DNA from: Zopfochytrium polystomum
Taxonomy: Eukaryota; Chytridiomycota; Chytridiomycetes; Chytridiales; Chytridiaceae
Direction of reading: 5' to 3'
NCBI GenBank assembly: GCA_025765615.1
Contig: JAIVFJ010000118.1
Span: 1 to 64,000, forward strand
DNA: 64,000 bases
The translations under genes and the position numbers were made by a program. Of the stretch, positions 1 to 9,368 are shown piece after piece (the stretch's first letter is position 1; each line of letters begins with the position of its first letter). The notes beneath the pieces were generated by a model that did not search any database, had not been told where the DNA came from, and saw nothing but the letters and a program-made list of their open reading frames with translations.

Positions 1-1670
1 TTTGCTAAGTACTGGCTAGCAGCCATGCACGCCGAAATGAAAGCGCTCATTGACAACGGCACATGGATCTTAACCCAAAACTCCTGAAGGACGTAAATAT
101 TAGCCGCACGCTGGGTCAATGCTTATAAGCTAGATGACAATGACTATCTCTTACGCTTTAAAGCGCGATTAGTGCAAAAGGTTACACTCAGTAGCTGGTT
201 GTAGACTACAAACAAACCTTTGCCCCAGTGGTAAGAACCGGCTCTATACGGACAATCCTAGCGATAGTCCAAGGTCTGGATTAAGCTTGGTCAATTTGAT
301 GTTGACACTGCATTCTTAAATGCAGAGCTTGATGAGGAGATATATATGAAACAGCCCGAGGGATTTGAAAACCTAGAGCTGAGTTCAAAGTATTACTCCT
401 GCTTGCTAAAAGGTGTATCTATGGCCTAAAGCAATCCGCACGTCAGTGGAATGAGACTTTTCATGAGGCACTAGTCAAAACTTGGCTTCACTCAACTCAA
501 ATCTGACACGTGTGTATATGTGTTACACGAGGACAACGCAATCAAAACCATAGTGTTTGTCATGTTGATGACGTTCAAATCCTGAGTAAATTCAAGGAGA
601 ATATTCATGAACTGCAGTCCAAATTCAAAGAAATCTTCTCCATCAAAACAACCGATGAAGTAAAATACGCTGTCGGTATGCAAATCGAAGAAATCGATGA
701 TGGAATGTGGGTTGGCCAGAAGAACTACACACAGCGCATCCTGGAGGACGCTGGCTTCTGGAACAAACCCAAGAATGGCCAAGACATCCCCATTGAGTGT
801 AAGTTCCACACCAATGACAACCTCATGGGAACATGACTTAGCAGCGGAGCCGCTCACGCCCACGGAGCATGCATGGTATCGATCTGTTGTCATGCAAGTT
901 TCATATCTCGCGACAAATACGCGACCGGACATAGCATTCACAGTGAACACATTGTCAATGTACTTAAACAGTCCAAACCAATCTGACCTTGCAGCTCTAC
1001 ACAGACTCTTAAGATATTTAAGAGGGCACATATGATTATGGGCCTCTATTATCGAAGTCTGCTGCAGACAAAGCTGCCGAACTGTTGCTTCTTTCCAAAT
1101 GCACCAATCAAACAGTTCGAGGATGCCTTGAGTATACAAGGACCTGAGGGATACGCAGATGCAAGTTATGCTGAAGAAGAAGATCGCACTTCTCGCTCTG
1201 GCCATGTTTTCATGCTTAACGGCGCCGCCGTCACATGGTACAAGTAAAAAGCAGAACACAGTCGCACTATCTTCAACTGAAGCTGAGTATTACTCACTAG
1301 CGGAGGGCATTCAAAGAAGCTATCTGGCTTCGGAACCTATTAACTGAAATGGGCTTCCACCTCCCAAACCCAACTATTGTCAATGAAGATAAACAAATCC
1401 ACATTGGCAATTGCAATGAATCCAATTAATCATGCAAGAAGTAAAGCACATAGATGTGCGAGCTCATTTCCTAAGGGGATCACCTGCGGAAGGGAAATAT
1501 TTCATTAAAATATTGCCCAACAGAAGACATGATCGCGGACATTTTAACAAAACCGTTACCAACGGTGCAACATGTTTAAACTCACCTCTTACATGGGATT
1601 GGTTAGCCTTCATGACCTACGAGGAGAAAGCGCATCCCAGTTGTGAGTGATAACACCACACTTCAGTAAT
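1..1670 (+). pseudogene. copia pol remnant (reverse transcriptase and RNase H), frameshifted
   Basis: Reading across frames gives the copia reverse transcriptase and RNase H found intact at 7,020-9,368. The VDDVQILSKF motif lies near 560-590 and the RNase H residues YADASYAEEEDR near 1,155-1,195. The frame changes several times: an extra C near 75, a missing T near 175, changes near 540, 810, 1,030, 1,245 and 1,310, and others. No frame is open for more than about 110 codons, so it cannot make a working polymerase. The indels sit in short homopolymer runs, so decay and uncorrected sequencing error are both possible. Confidence 0.9.
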
Positions 1671-1828
1671 ACACCTATTCAAAGTTTCTACAGGTTTGAT
1701 TTTGATAGGCAAAGACTTTCATGTGAGGGTTCGAGTCCCTCTACGAGTTTGGTACTACAAAGTAGACATGAAGTCTGTTGATTACCTGAGTTTGTCTTGA
1801 ATTACCCAGCTCGTTTCTTGCGGGGGGG

Positions 1829-2024
1829 TGTTGCATTTCATTGAAAGACAATAACGTGTGGGAAAGCAAAAAGGTTCAGAAGCCTATACGGCTTATCTCT
1901 TTGGATAAAGATACGACGCGTCCTGAGCCTGCTAATAAGCTTGTGTGCAAGTACCCACCAATGTATCCTGTATGTAACATGGTGGAAGGAATAATTAAAA
2001 AAAAAAAAAAAACTTATTTCAACA
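1829..2024 (+). repeat. copia 3' LTR, copy A
   Basis: The 196-bp LTR runs from TGTTGCATTTC to TTATTTCAACA and matches both LTRs of the element at 6,669-13,376. It follows a G-run (GCGGGGGGG) that serves as the polypurine tract. It contains a poly-A run at about 1,996-2,012. Confidence 0.92.
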
Positions 2025-2033
2025 AATATTGCA

Positions 2034-2390
2034 GTGTATGATGAAAAAGAAGAGAAAAAACGGCGACGAAAACAGGTAAATGAATTTATTGAAAGCTTGA
2101 GAAATTAAAGGGAATTCTGAAGAAGAGATCGATGAAATATTACGTTCAAACGGTGTTGAAAATGAAAGTGAAAGCAGTGAAGAGAGTAGTGAAGAAAGTA
2201 GTGAAAGTGACAGCGAGACCGACGACTTGGCAAAAAAGATGAAAAGCTGAAGTTAAGAAGCGGTTTGTCGAAAAACAAGAAATGGATAACAACCATAGAG
2301 ACAGGCCTTTACAGAGGATGGAACCCCAAGATTGATAAAGAAAGTCAAAAGATATTTCAAGAAAGATAAGAAAAGAAAGGAACCTGAAAT
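2034..2390 (+). pseudogene. remnant of an acidic, Ser/Glu-rich gene cut by the copia insertion
   Basis: Coding-like sequence is spread over three frames. First comes a basic stretch (DEKEEKKRRRKQVNEFIESL), then an acidic serine/glutamate repeat (ESSEESSEESSESDSE, about 2,160-2,215), then a short segment with KKWITTIETGLYRGWNP near 2,275-2,325. The frame shifts at about 2,100 and 2,235. It begins directly at the copia LTR end, so its 5' part was probably separated by that insertion. It may be the upstream gene, or the amino-terminal part of the NADAR gene that follows. The function is unknown. Confidence 0.4.
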
Positions 2391-2532
2391 GGATATGGAC
2401 GTGTCAGATGTAATAGAAACAGAAGACACTACAGAAGAAAATACAGAAGAAATGGAAGATTTGATGGAAGCAATAGAAAAAACATGGAAAGAGAATCAAT
2501 AGTAGCTTCGTCAAGTAAAGGGAAAGAAAGAA

Positions 2533-3162
2533 GTGAAAATGAAAATGAAAAATTTGAATGAAAGTGAAGTTGACAACAGAAAGGGAAAAGAGAGAGAAAC
2601 TTCAGCGATCGAAGAAGATGATCAAACAAGTGTTATGATTGAGCAAAAAGATGTAATAAAATTCAGAGGAGAAAAAAGTTGGTTAAGTAATTTGTATCCA
2701 TGTAGAGTAGAAGTTGATGGAGAAGTATATGGAAGTGTAGAAGAATACTATCAATGTGAAAAGTTTAGAAGAATTGATCCAAGTTACGTGAAAAGAATTA
2801 GAGGAAAAAGTGGAAAAGAATGTAAGAAAATAGGAGGTAAAGAGGAATATAGAACATATGTGTGGGAAAGAATGAATGAAGGAAAGTCAGGAAGAAATCG
2901 AGTAAGTAAAGATAAAGTGAAAGATTTAATAAAAGCCAGATTTGAAGAAAAATGGAAACTGCAAGATATGATGTCAGTGATGAGAAAAGGTTTGAGAGGA
3001 AAGTTTGTAGGAGAACTAGGTAAAAAATTGGTGGAAACAGGAAATAAAAGATTGGAAGAAAATGGAAGGTTTAAAACAGAGATATGGACAAATAAAGGAC
3101 AAAACTTACTTGGGAAATTGTTGGAAGAAGTGCGTGAAGAAATAAAGAAAAAAATGGTGTAA
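2533..3162 (+). CDS. NADAR-domain protein (YbiA-like)
   Basis: A 209-aa protein. Residues 1-35 are a charged leader. From about residue 37 it shows the NADAR/YbiA pattern: FRGEKSWLSNLYPC, then YGSVEEYYQCEKF, and near the end QNLLGKLLEEVREE. NADAR proteins include N-glycosidases acting on riboflavin-pathway intermediates and, in some conflict systems, enzymes removing ADP-ribose from nucleobases; they are common in large DNA viruses and phages. The usual His of the YxxxEHxYQ motif is Tyr here (EEYYQ). The base composition is AT-rich like the neighbouring virus-like genes. Several in-frame ATGs lie close together, so the start is uncertain by a few codons. Confidence 0.8.
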   Translation: MKMKMKNLNESEVDNRKGKERETSAIEEDDQTSVMIEQKDVIKFRGEKSWLSNLYPCRVEVDGEVYGSVEEYYQCEKFRRIDPSYVKRIRGKSGKECKKIGGKEEYRTYVWERMNEGKSGRNRVSKDKVKDLIKARFEEKWKLQDMMSVMRKGLRGKFVGELGKKLVETGNKRLEENGRFKTEIWTNKGQNLLGKLLEEVREEIKKKMV

Positions 3163-3174
3163 GAAGTGTTCTTT

Positions 3175-3495
3175 TTATTCGCAATCATCGACATATTCTT
3201 CAGACAGACACGATACATTTTTGCGTTGAGAAACATGAGTAGAACAGTAGGGATGAATGTTGGGATCGCTTGAAGGTTTGCGCTTGCATGGAAGATTCTT
3301 TGTAGTTTTCCCGAGACAAGTTGGCGAAGAAGTTGTAGCTTTGGTTGTCGAAGAGCTTGGAAGTTCTTTGGGCTTTTCGATTGTGACTTTAGCTTTAACA
3401 GAAGTAGCTTCCATCTAAAATTTGTCAGTTCAAAGAACGAAAATGTAAAATACACTTACCTCAAGCTTATTGAGAATATCAAGAATCTTGTCCAT
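3175..3495 (-). CDS. small Cys/His zinc-module protein, spliced
   Basis: Convergent with the NADAR gene. Exon 1 (3,495-3,460) encodes MDKILDILNKLE and joins in frame to exon 2 (3,414-3,175) across a 45-bp intron with GTAAGTG at the donor and TTTTAG at the acceptor, giving 91 aa. Exon 2 has the spaced pattern CLGKTTKNLPCKRK then YCSTH, i.e. C-x9-C, more residues, then C-x2-H. The cassette proteins at 32-37 kb carry a similar C...C...C-x2-H module. A further open stretch starting MSDIETKSESDFASE (ATG at 3,599) lies just upstream in another frame, suggesting a longer amino terminus lost to a one-base shift near 3,500. A TATA box precedes it. Zinc binding is inferred from spacing only. Confidence 0.6.
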
Positions 3496-3635
3496 CTTTT
3501 GTATATGTCAAGAAGAACGATTTGTACGTTGAGTTCGATATCGTCGAGTTTTACTTCAGAAGCGAAATCAGACTCAGATTTTGTTTCAATGTCAGACATA
3601 TTGAAGTGGATGAGTTTCGTGTGTGAAAAGCGTGT

Positions 3636-3643
3636 TTTATATA
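3636..3643 (-). promoter_or_regulatory. TATA box of the Cys/His mini-gene
   Basis: TATATAAA on the minus strand lies 37 bp upstream of the ATG at 3,599, the usual TATA distance if transcription starts just before that ATG. It supports 3,599 as the original start of the gene. Confidence 0.5.
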
Positions 3644-3659
3644 AAGAAAAATGAAATGA

Positions 3660-3822
3660 AAACTGTGTAGTAAATTTTGTGTTGTAAAAAAGTGTAGTAA
3701 ATTTTGTGTAGTAAAAAAGTTATGTAGTAAAAAGTGTAGTAAAAGATGTTCAAATTGTGTTGTGTTGTATTGTGTTGTGTTGTATTGTGTTGTATTGTGT
3801 TGTGTTGTGTAGTAAGTAAATA
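3660..3822. repeat. low-complexity TGTAGTAAA / TTGTGTTGTAT repeats
   Basis: Tandem units of TGTAGTAAA (3,660-3,750) are followed by a microsatellite of TTGTG and TTGTA words (about 3,757-3,813). It fills the gap between the mini-gene and the next ORF. No gene is visible. Confidence 0.85.
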
Positions 3823-3861
3823 AACTGAAAAGTACATGAAAGATGAGATAATAAGAAAAAT

Positions 3862-4185
3862 ATGACAAAGTTACCAACAGAAATAATAAGTAAAATCATG
3901 AGATACATATCAATAAAAGATATCTCAGGAACAATTGATGAAAAAATAGAATTTGAAAAAATGACAGGATACACATTCAGAAGAAGTAGAGTGGAAAGTG
4001 AAATAAAAAATTTTAGAAAACATGAACTTGTATATCATAAAGTTAAAGGGAAAACATTTATAAAAGTATGGTTACCAATTTCAAATGAACGAGCTATACT
4101 AAGTGGATTAATAATAAACGAAGAAACGTTAGAATACTATCATTTGGCGTATTGGTTTGATGAAACTAGATTAAAAATTGTGTAG
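3862..4185 (+). CDS. F-box-like protein of the cassette family
   Basis: A 107-aa protein beginning MTKLPTEIISKIMRYI, an F-box-like start, followed by DISGTIDEKIEFEKMTGY and RRSRVE. The same order (LPxEIxxxIMRYI, GSIDEKLxxExxTGI, RGRVE) recurs in the cassette-array proteins at 32-37 kb, so this is a member lying outside the array. F-box domains bind Skp1 in SCF ubiquitin ligases; the match here is only to the first helix, so the role is tentative. The rest of the protein (HKVKGKTFIKVWLPIS) has no recognised domain. Confidence 0.62.
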   Translation: MTKLPTEIISKIMRYISIKDISGTIDEKIEFEKMTGYTFRRSRVESEIKNFRKHELVYHKVKGKTFIKVWLPISNERAILSGLIINEETLEYYHLAYWFDETRLKIV

Positions 4186-4208
4186 GCTGCTTTATCGATA
4201 CATCAACG

Positions 4209-4391
4209 TTACACATTATTCACGTGAGAGCTAGGGAGAGTTTTAGTGTGGCGGATTCTATAGATAAGAGATTTAGTAGAGTCAGGTTGAAGCATTTTGC
4301 GTTTATGGAATTCATTAGAGACAAAGAGATAAACTTTTAAAAAATCTGTTTTGGACAAGGACATAATTTCGTCATGCAACGGACAATCCAT
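4209..4391 (-). CDS. small helical protein, replicon-partner family (copy 1)
   Basis: A 60-aa protein read from the ATG at 4,391 (the open frame extends to 4,436 but the upstream part looks like promoter). It contains LSKTDFLKVYLFVSNEF, HKRKMLQPDSTKSLIYRIRH. Relatives at 39,466, 45,075 and 46,411 share the pattern (LSKSDF, then a hydrophobic helix, then EF, then RK..NP..T..L.Y.VR), and all lie head to head with a replication or nuclease gene. No known domain is recognised. It could be a DNA-binding or accessory replication factor. Only 90 bp separate it from the polymerase-helicase start. Confidence 0.62.
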   Translation of the reverse strand: MDCPLHDEIMSLSKTDFLKVYLFVSNEFHKRKMLQPDSTKSLIYRIRHTKTLPSSHVNNV

Positions 4392-4481
4392 TTTAAATAT
4401 AGAAATTGAAATAATTTTAAATTGACGCGCGTTCAAAAATTGAAAAAATATTCTGTTTACTTTTCAAAGCATAAAAGTAAA
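4392..4481. promoter_or_regulatory. divergent promoter with GCGCG box
   Basis: The interval between the small gene and the polymerase-helicase gene holds TTTTAAATATAG and the box ACGCGCGTTCAAAAATTG followed by an A-rich run. The same GCGCG...AAAATTGAAAA arrangement occurs at 46,624-46,715; a looser form (CGCGGAAAATTGAAAAA) occurs at 39,712-39,778. Confidence 0.5.
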
Positions 4482-6668
4482 ATGGATATAGTATTAGTAG
4501 AAAAAATGAACACTAAAAGGATTGAACAAGTGTTGAAATGCAATAAGATAATTAATAAAGAAGAAGATATAACAAAAAGTATACATGATAACTTAAGCAA
4601 ATGCAAAGTGAAAAAAAATGGAGAGGTTAAAGTTAAGTATTCATTTGCAAATACTGATAAATATGGAAGACTTTATGCAGACAAAGGCTATCAAGACATG
4701 GCTAAAATAGTAAGACATTATCTAATGGATTCCATGTATATGGACATTGATATTAAAAACTGTCATCCAGTTCTGTTAGATCAATTGATGAAGAAAGAAA
4801 AATTTGGCCAAAATGAATTCTTAAAGAACTATGTAACGAATAGAGAAGAAGTTTTAAAGAAGTATGGATTAGATAAAGAAAAGGTAATAAAAATGTTGTA
4901 TAACTCTGAGTTTTACAGTTACAACGATGATATTGATAAAATGTTGAACGTAATATATGGAAGAAAATGGTGAAAATGGATTTGTAGATAAACTGTCTTG
5001 GAAATATTTAAATATAATGTCTGATGTTTCGAAAAAAGAAAAGGAAAATGTGAAAGGAAGTTTTTTATCATATGTCTTACAAGATATTGAAAATCAAATA
5101 TTGATGGTAATGTATAAAAAGTTCAGGGAAATGGATCTAGAAATAGGAACATTAATGTTTGATGGACTAACAATTGAGAAGAATAGTGTAAAAGATAAAA
5201 ACATGGAAGAATTACTCTTGGAAGTGGAGAAAACAGTGAAAAAAGAAACAGGTTATGAAATAAAATTAGTAGAAAAGCCAATGGAAGAGAAATGGAATCC
5301 TGAGAATATGGATGTTAATAAAGCAAAAGAAGAAATGAAAGTTTTCGTGGAGGAACATAATGGTGATGTTATTGAAAATATTATTGATAAAACAGATAAA
5401 GGGGTTATTGAGCTTAGATCAAAGATGACTAAAGCTGCTGATATGTTTGAATTTTTCAAAAAATGCGAAGATGGTTGTGATAGGGAACATGTTATGATCA
5501 AGGATGGTTACTATTGCGAGTGCATAAAATGTAAAACAACATATCCAAGAAACCAATTATGTACACAAATTCCTTCTAAATACATTACTTTGACCCAATT
5601 TTTTGGAGTCAATATAACAATCAACAACTACAACTTTAATGGAAATTCAGATATTGAATTAATAAATAAAAGTGAGGCCTCAAAAATAAACACAGATATA
5701 TTCAATGACAAAACTAAAGAGAAACTATTAAAAGCCTTTATTTGTACAACAAGCCATAGGAGATTTGTTGACATCGTTAAATTTTACACAGAAAATGACC
5801 CTAACTTGAGTTTTGAATATGTTGGTAAAATAGATGGAAAACAAGTTTGGTACCAATGGAGTAAGGGAATATGGTGTCAAACAGAATCTCCTGAAGTTGA
5901 TTTTATATTTGAATCTATAGAAGAAGATTATAAAAAAATATTGTGTCATGGAGTGTCAGAAAAAAGTAAATCGTACTTTCATTTGGAAAAAATAACAAAA
6001 GACTGTGGTGACAATTCATTTAGAAATCAAGTCATGAACATGTGGATGAAAGTATTCAAAAATGAAACTTTTGAAGAGCTTATTGATAGTAATCCGTACT
6101 TGGTGGGGTTCAACAATGGTTTGTATGATTTGAAGGAAATGGTTTTCAGACCAAGAAAGAAAGATGACTATATATCAATGACTGTTGGATATGACTTCAA
6201 AGAAAGTTCCAACGTATATAGAGATGAAATAATGAAATTCTTCTCTGACATAATACCAAACCCTGAAAATAGACATTTCTTGTTGAAAACACTATCATCA
6301 ACATTACTCGGGAAGAATAGAGAAGAACGCTTAGCTATCTTTACAGGTAAGACAAGAAATGGAAAAGGAGTTTTAACAGATTTGATGGCCTGTACTTTGG
6401 GTGATTATATGGCTACTCCTTCTGGCTGTTTTATACAAGAAAATAGACCTGATACAGGTTCTCCTGATCCTGATTTGTTAGATTTGAGAAAGAAAAGATT
6501 GATTCTAATGAATGAAATAACGGACAATAAACCTTTGAATAGTCCTTTTGTAAAAAACTTGGTAGGAAATGACTCTATTCGATGTAGAACATTGTATTCT
6601 TCAAGAATTATAACATTCAAAGCACAATTCAAAATGATTATAAATTGCAATGAAAGACCTCCTATAGA
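4482..6668 (+). pseudogene. TV-Pol-type polymerase / SF3 helicase, 5' part (frameshifted; split by copia)
   Basis: Two open frames (4,482-4,973 and 4,957-6,668) together match the protein at 46,716. The first has YGRLYADKGYQ and the motif DIDIKNCHPVLL, the second LMFDGLTIEKN; these fit the palm motifs of the TV-Pol family (family-A-related polymerases fused to SF3 helicases in virophages, polinton-like viruses and transposons). A Cys/His ribbon (CEDGCDREHV, CECIKC) follows at about 5,465-5,535. The helicase Walker A reads GKTRNGKG at about 6,345-6,368, with Gly where Ser/Thr is usual, and the Walker B is RLILMNEI. The frame shifts by one base near 4,965. The copia element then cuts the gene at 6,668; the remaining coding part resumes at 13,382 in the same frame. 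Confidence 0.8.
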
Positions 6669-6864
6669 TGTTGAAATAAGTTTTTTTTTTTTTTAATTAT
6701 TCCTTCCACCATGTTACATACAGGATACATTGGTGGGGTACTTGCAACACAAGCTTATTAGCAGGCTCAGGACGCGTCGTATCTTTATCCAAAGAGATAA
6801 GCCGTATAGGCTTCTGAACCTTTTTGCTTTCCCACACGTTATTGTCTTTCAATGAAATGCAACA
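6669..6864 (-). repeat. copia LTR (3' LTR of copy B)
   Basis: The 196-bp LTR is downstream in the element's orientation. The adjoining G-run at 6,865-6,873 is the polypurine tract on the minus strand. Confidence 0.94.
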
Positions 6865-7019
6865 CCCCCCCGCAAGAACGAGCTGGGTAATTCAAGACAA
6901 CTCAGTAATCACAGACTTCATGTCTACTTTGTAGTACCAAACTCGTAGAGGGACTCGAACCCTCACATGAAAGTCTTTGCCTATCAAAATCAAACCTGTA
7001 GAAACTTTGAATAGGTGTA
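6865..7019 (-). other. copia 3' untranslated region with tRNA T-arm-like sequence
   Basis: The non-coding 3' part of the element. On the minus strand it holds a perfect T-arm-like hairpin, GAGGG-TTCGAGT-CCCTC, whose GGTTCGAGTCC (6,951-6,961) matches a pol III B box. The same sequence is at 1,728-1,738 in copy A. No D-arm, anticodon arm or matching acceptor strand was found, so it is not called a tRNA. Confidence 0.6.
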
Positions 7020-9368
7020 TTACTGAAGTGTGGTGTTATCACTCACAACTGGGATGGCGCTTTCTCCTCGTAGGTCATGAAGGCTAACCAATCCCATGTA
7101 AGAGGTGAGTTTAACATGTTGCACCGTTGGTAACGGTTTTGTTAAAATGTCCGCGATCATGTCTTCTGTTGGGCAATATTTTAATGAAATATTTCCCTTC
7201 CGCAGGTGATCCCTTAGGAAATGAGCTCGCACATCTATGTGCTTTACTCTTGCATGATTAATTGGATTCATTGCAATTGCCAATGTGGATTTGTTATCTT
7301 CATTGACAATAGTTGGGTTTGGGAGGTGGAAGCCCATTTCAGTTAATAGGTTCCGAAGCCAGATAGCTTCTTTGAATGCCTCCGCTAGTGAGTAATACTC
7401 AGCTTCAGTTGAAGATAGTGCGACTGTGTTCTGCTTTTTACTGTACCATGTGACGGCGGCGCCGTTAAGCATGAAAACATGGCCAGAGCGAGAAGTGCGA
7501 TCTTCTTCTTCAGCATAACTTGCATCTGCGTATCCCTCAGGTCCTTGTATACTCAAGGCATCCTCGAACTGTTTGATTGGTGCATTTGAAAGAAGCAACA
7601 GTTCGGCAGCTTTGTCTGCAGCAGACTTTCGATAATAGAGCCCATAATCATATGTGCCTCTTAAATATCTTAAGAGTCTGTGTAGAGCTGCAAGGTCAGA
7701 TTGGTTTGGACTGTTTAAGTACATTGACAATGTGTTCACTGTGAATGCTATGTCCGGTCGCGTATTTGTCGCGAGATATGAAACTTGCATGACAACAGAT
7801 CGATACCATGCATGCTCCGTGGGCGTGAGCGGCTCCGCTGCTAAGTCATGTTCCCATGAGGTTGTCATTGGTGTGGACTTACACTCAATGGGGATGTCTT
7901 GGCCATTCTTGGGTTTGTTCCAGAAGCCAGCGTCCTCCAGGATGCGCTGTGTGTAGTTCTTCTGGCCAACCCACATTCCATCATCGATTTCTTCGATTTG
8001 CATACCGACAGCGTATTTTACTTCATCGGTTGTTTTGATGGAGAAGATTTCTTTGAATTTGGACTGCAGTTCATGAATATTCTCCTTGAATTTACTCAGG
8101 ATTTGAACGTCATCAACATGAACAAACACTATGGTTTTGATTGCGTTGTCCTCGTGTAACACATATACACACGTGTCAGATTTGAGTTGAGTGAAGCCAA
8201 GTTTGACTAGTGCCTCATGAAAAGTCTCATTCCACTGACGTGCGGATTGCTTTAGGCCATAGATACACCTTTTTAGCAAGCAGGAGTAATACTTTGAACT
8301 CAGCTCTAGGTTTTCAAATCCCTCGGGCTGTTTCATATATATCTCCTCATCAAGCTCTGCATTTAAGAATGCAGTGTCAACATCAAATTGACCAAGCTTA
8401 AATCCGAGACCTTGGACTATCGCTAGGATTGTCCGTATAGAGCCGGTTCTTACCACTGGGGCAAAGGTTTGTTTGTAGTCTACACCAGCTACTTGAGTGT
8501 AACCTTTTGCAACTAATCTCGCTTTAAAGCGTAAGAGATAGTCATTGTCATCTAGCTTATAAGCATAGACCCAGCGTGCGGCTAATAATTTACGTCCTTC
8601 AGGAGTTTTGGTTAAGATCCATGTGCCGTTGTCAATGAGCGCTTTCATTTCGGCGTGCATGGCTGCTAGCCAGTACTTAGCAAACTTTGACTCCACAGCT
8701 TGTTTATAGCTTTGAGGGAGTGGCGGTAGCTCTCTTGCATGTAACTTCTCTGACGGATATGGTACTGGAGTTTCCAATTTATCCGAGTCTGCCAAGTAGG
8801 CTTTGAAGTTTTGGTACATGATGCGAAATTGACCTCTGGCAAGTCTTTTCTTTCGCGCAAAAGCTACAACCGATCGTACAACTTTTCTGTTGTAGAGATT
8901 GCTTTTGTATTGCGGGTGCCGAAATTCGGTCTTTGGTAGGTCTTTAACAGCATCAAGGATTTCTTCAGCTGCTTTGGCCTTATCTGAGCTTTGTGGGCCA
9001 TTACTCCCCTTTTGCCTTGAGCGCAGATTGTAAGAGTGTCCCCCCCGTAAATTGGAAACTGGAGGTGGAATGTCTTCATCTTCAGAGCCAGAATGAATCA
9101 CTCCTTCATCTTCATTGACACTTTGTTCAACTTCATCAGGTGGACTTTCACTGTCATTATCCGAACCATGATGAGAGTCGGTTTCCATGCTGTCTTCAGC
9201 ACTTTCCCAAAAGTTGGTTATATCGTCGCGCGTGACGATGGCAGGGCCCCAAGCGAGATGTCTTATCCAAAGTTCCATGCGGTAACATTTTTGGTTGATA
9301 ACCGGGGAAGATGGCTTCATGAAATGCAACATGATAGTGATCTGAGACACGACGGGATGTAAAATCAT
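7020..9368 (-). CDS. pol: copia pol: reverse transcriptase and RNase H
   Basis: An open frame of 782 codons. The amino-terminal 150 residues are an acidic linker. The copia reverse transcriptase follows (WVYAYKLDDNDYLLRFKARLVAKGY, in the order typical of the family) with the catalytic VHVDDVQIL. RNase H at the carboxy end has YADASYAEEEDRTSRSG and LSSTEAEYYSLAEA. It synthesises element cDNA in the cytoplasmic particle. The frame is offset from the integrase ORF, which overlaps it at 9,196-9,368. Because copia normally uses one long ORF, a single-base indel near 9,300-9,320 probably separates them. Confidence 0.93.
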   Translation of the reverse strand: MILHPVVSQITIMLHFMKPSSPVINQKCYRMELWIRHLAWGPAIVTRDDITNFWESAEDSMETDSHHGSDNDSESPPDEVEQSVNEDEGVIHSGSEDEDIPPPVSNLRGGHSYNLRSRQKGSNGPQSSDKAKAAEEILDAVKDLPKTEFRHPQYKSNLYNRKVVRSVVAFARKKRLARGQFRIMYQNFKAYLADSDKLETPVPYPSEKLHARELPPLPQSYKQAVESKFAKYWLAAMHAEMKALIDNGTWILTKTPEGRKLLAARWVYAYKLDDNDYLLRFKARLVAKGYTQVAGVDYKQTFAPVVRTGSIRTILAIVQGLGFKLGQFDVDTAFLNAELDEEIYMKQPEGFENLELSSKYYSCLLKRCIYGLKQSARQWNETFHEALVKLGFTQLKSDTCVYVLHEDNAIKTIVFVHVDDVQILSKFKENIHELQSKFKEIFSIKTTDEVKYAVGMQIEEIDDGMWVGQKNYTQRILEDAGFWNKPKNGQDIPIECKSTPMTTSWEHDLAAEPLTPTEHAWYRSVVMQVSYLATNTRPDIAFTVNTLSMYLNSPNQSDLAALHRLLRYLRGTYDYGLYYRKSAADKAAELLLLSNAPIKQFEDALSIQGPEGYADASYAEEEDRTSRSGHVFMLNGAAVTWYSKKQNTVALSSTEAEYYSLAEAFKEAIWLRNLLTEMGFHLPNPTIVNEDNKSTLAIAMNPINHARVKHIDVRAHFLRDHLRKGNISLKYCPTEDMIADILTKPLPTVQHVKLTSYMGLVSLHDLRGESAIPVVSDNTTLQ

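Larger units (their letters stand above)
1..2024 (+). mobile_element. Ty1/copia retrotransposon, copy A (3' part only)
   Basis: This is the 3' part of a copia element in forward orientation, cut off by the window edge. It matches, on the opposite strand, the complete element at 6,669-13,376 from the reverse transcriptase region through the 3' LTR. The LTR ends in CAACA at 2,024. The base after it starts AATAT, the expected 5-bp target duplication, but the other flank is outside the window. The copy is close to identical to the complete one apart from scattered one-base insertions and deletions that break the frame. Confidence 0.93.

Noticed and set aside
492..1259. 255-codon minus-strand ORF
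   Set aside because: It is the antisense of the copia RNase H/RT region; the same antisense frame appears opposite the intact pol gene at 7,654-8,159.
1690..1760. tRNA gene
   Set aside because: Only the T-arm fits. No D-arm, anticodon arm or acceptor partner is present, and the same sequence sits in the 3' region of both copia copies.
3551..3974. Thr/Gln/His-rich minus-strand ORFs
   Set aside because: They are translations of the TTGTGTTGTAT microsatellite.
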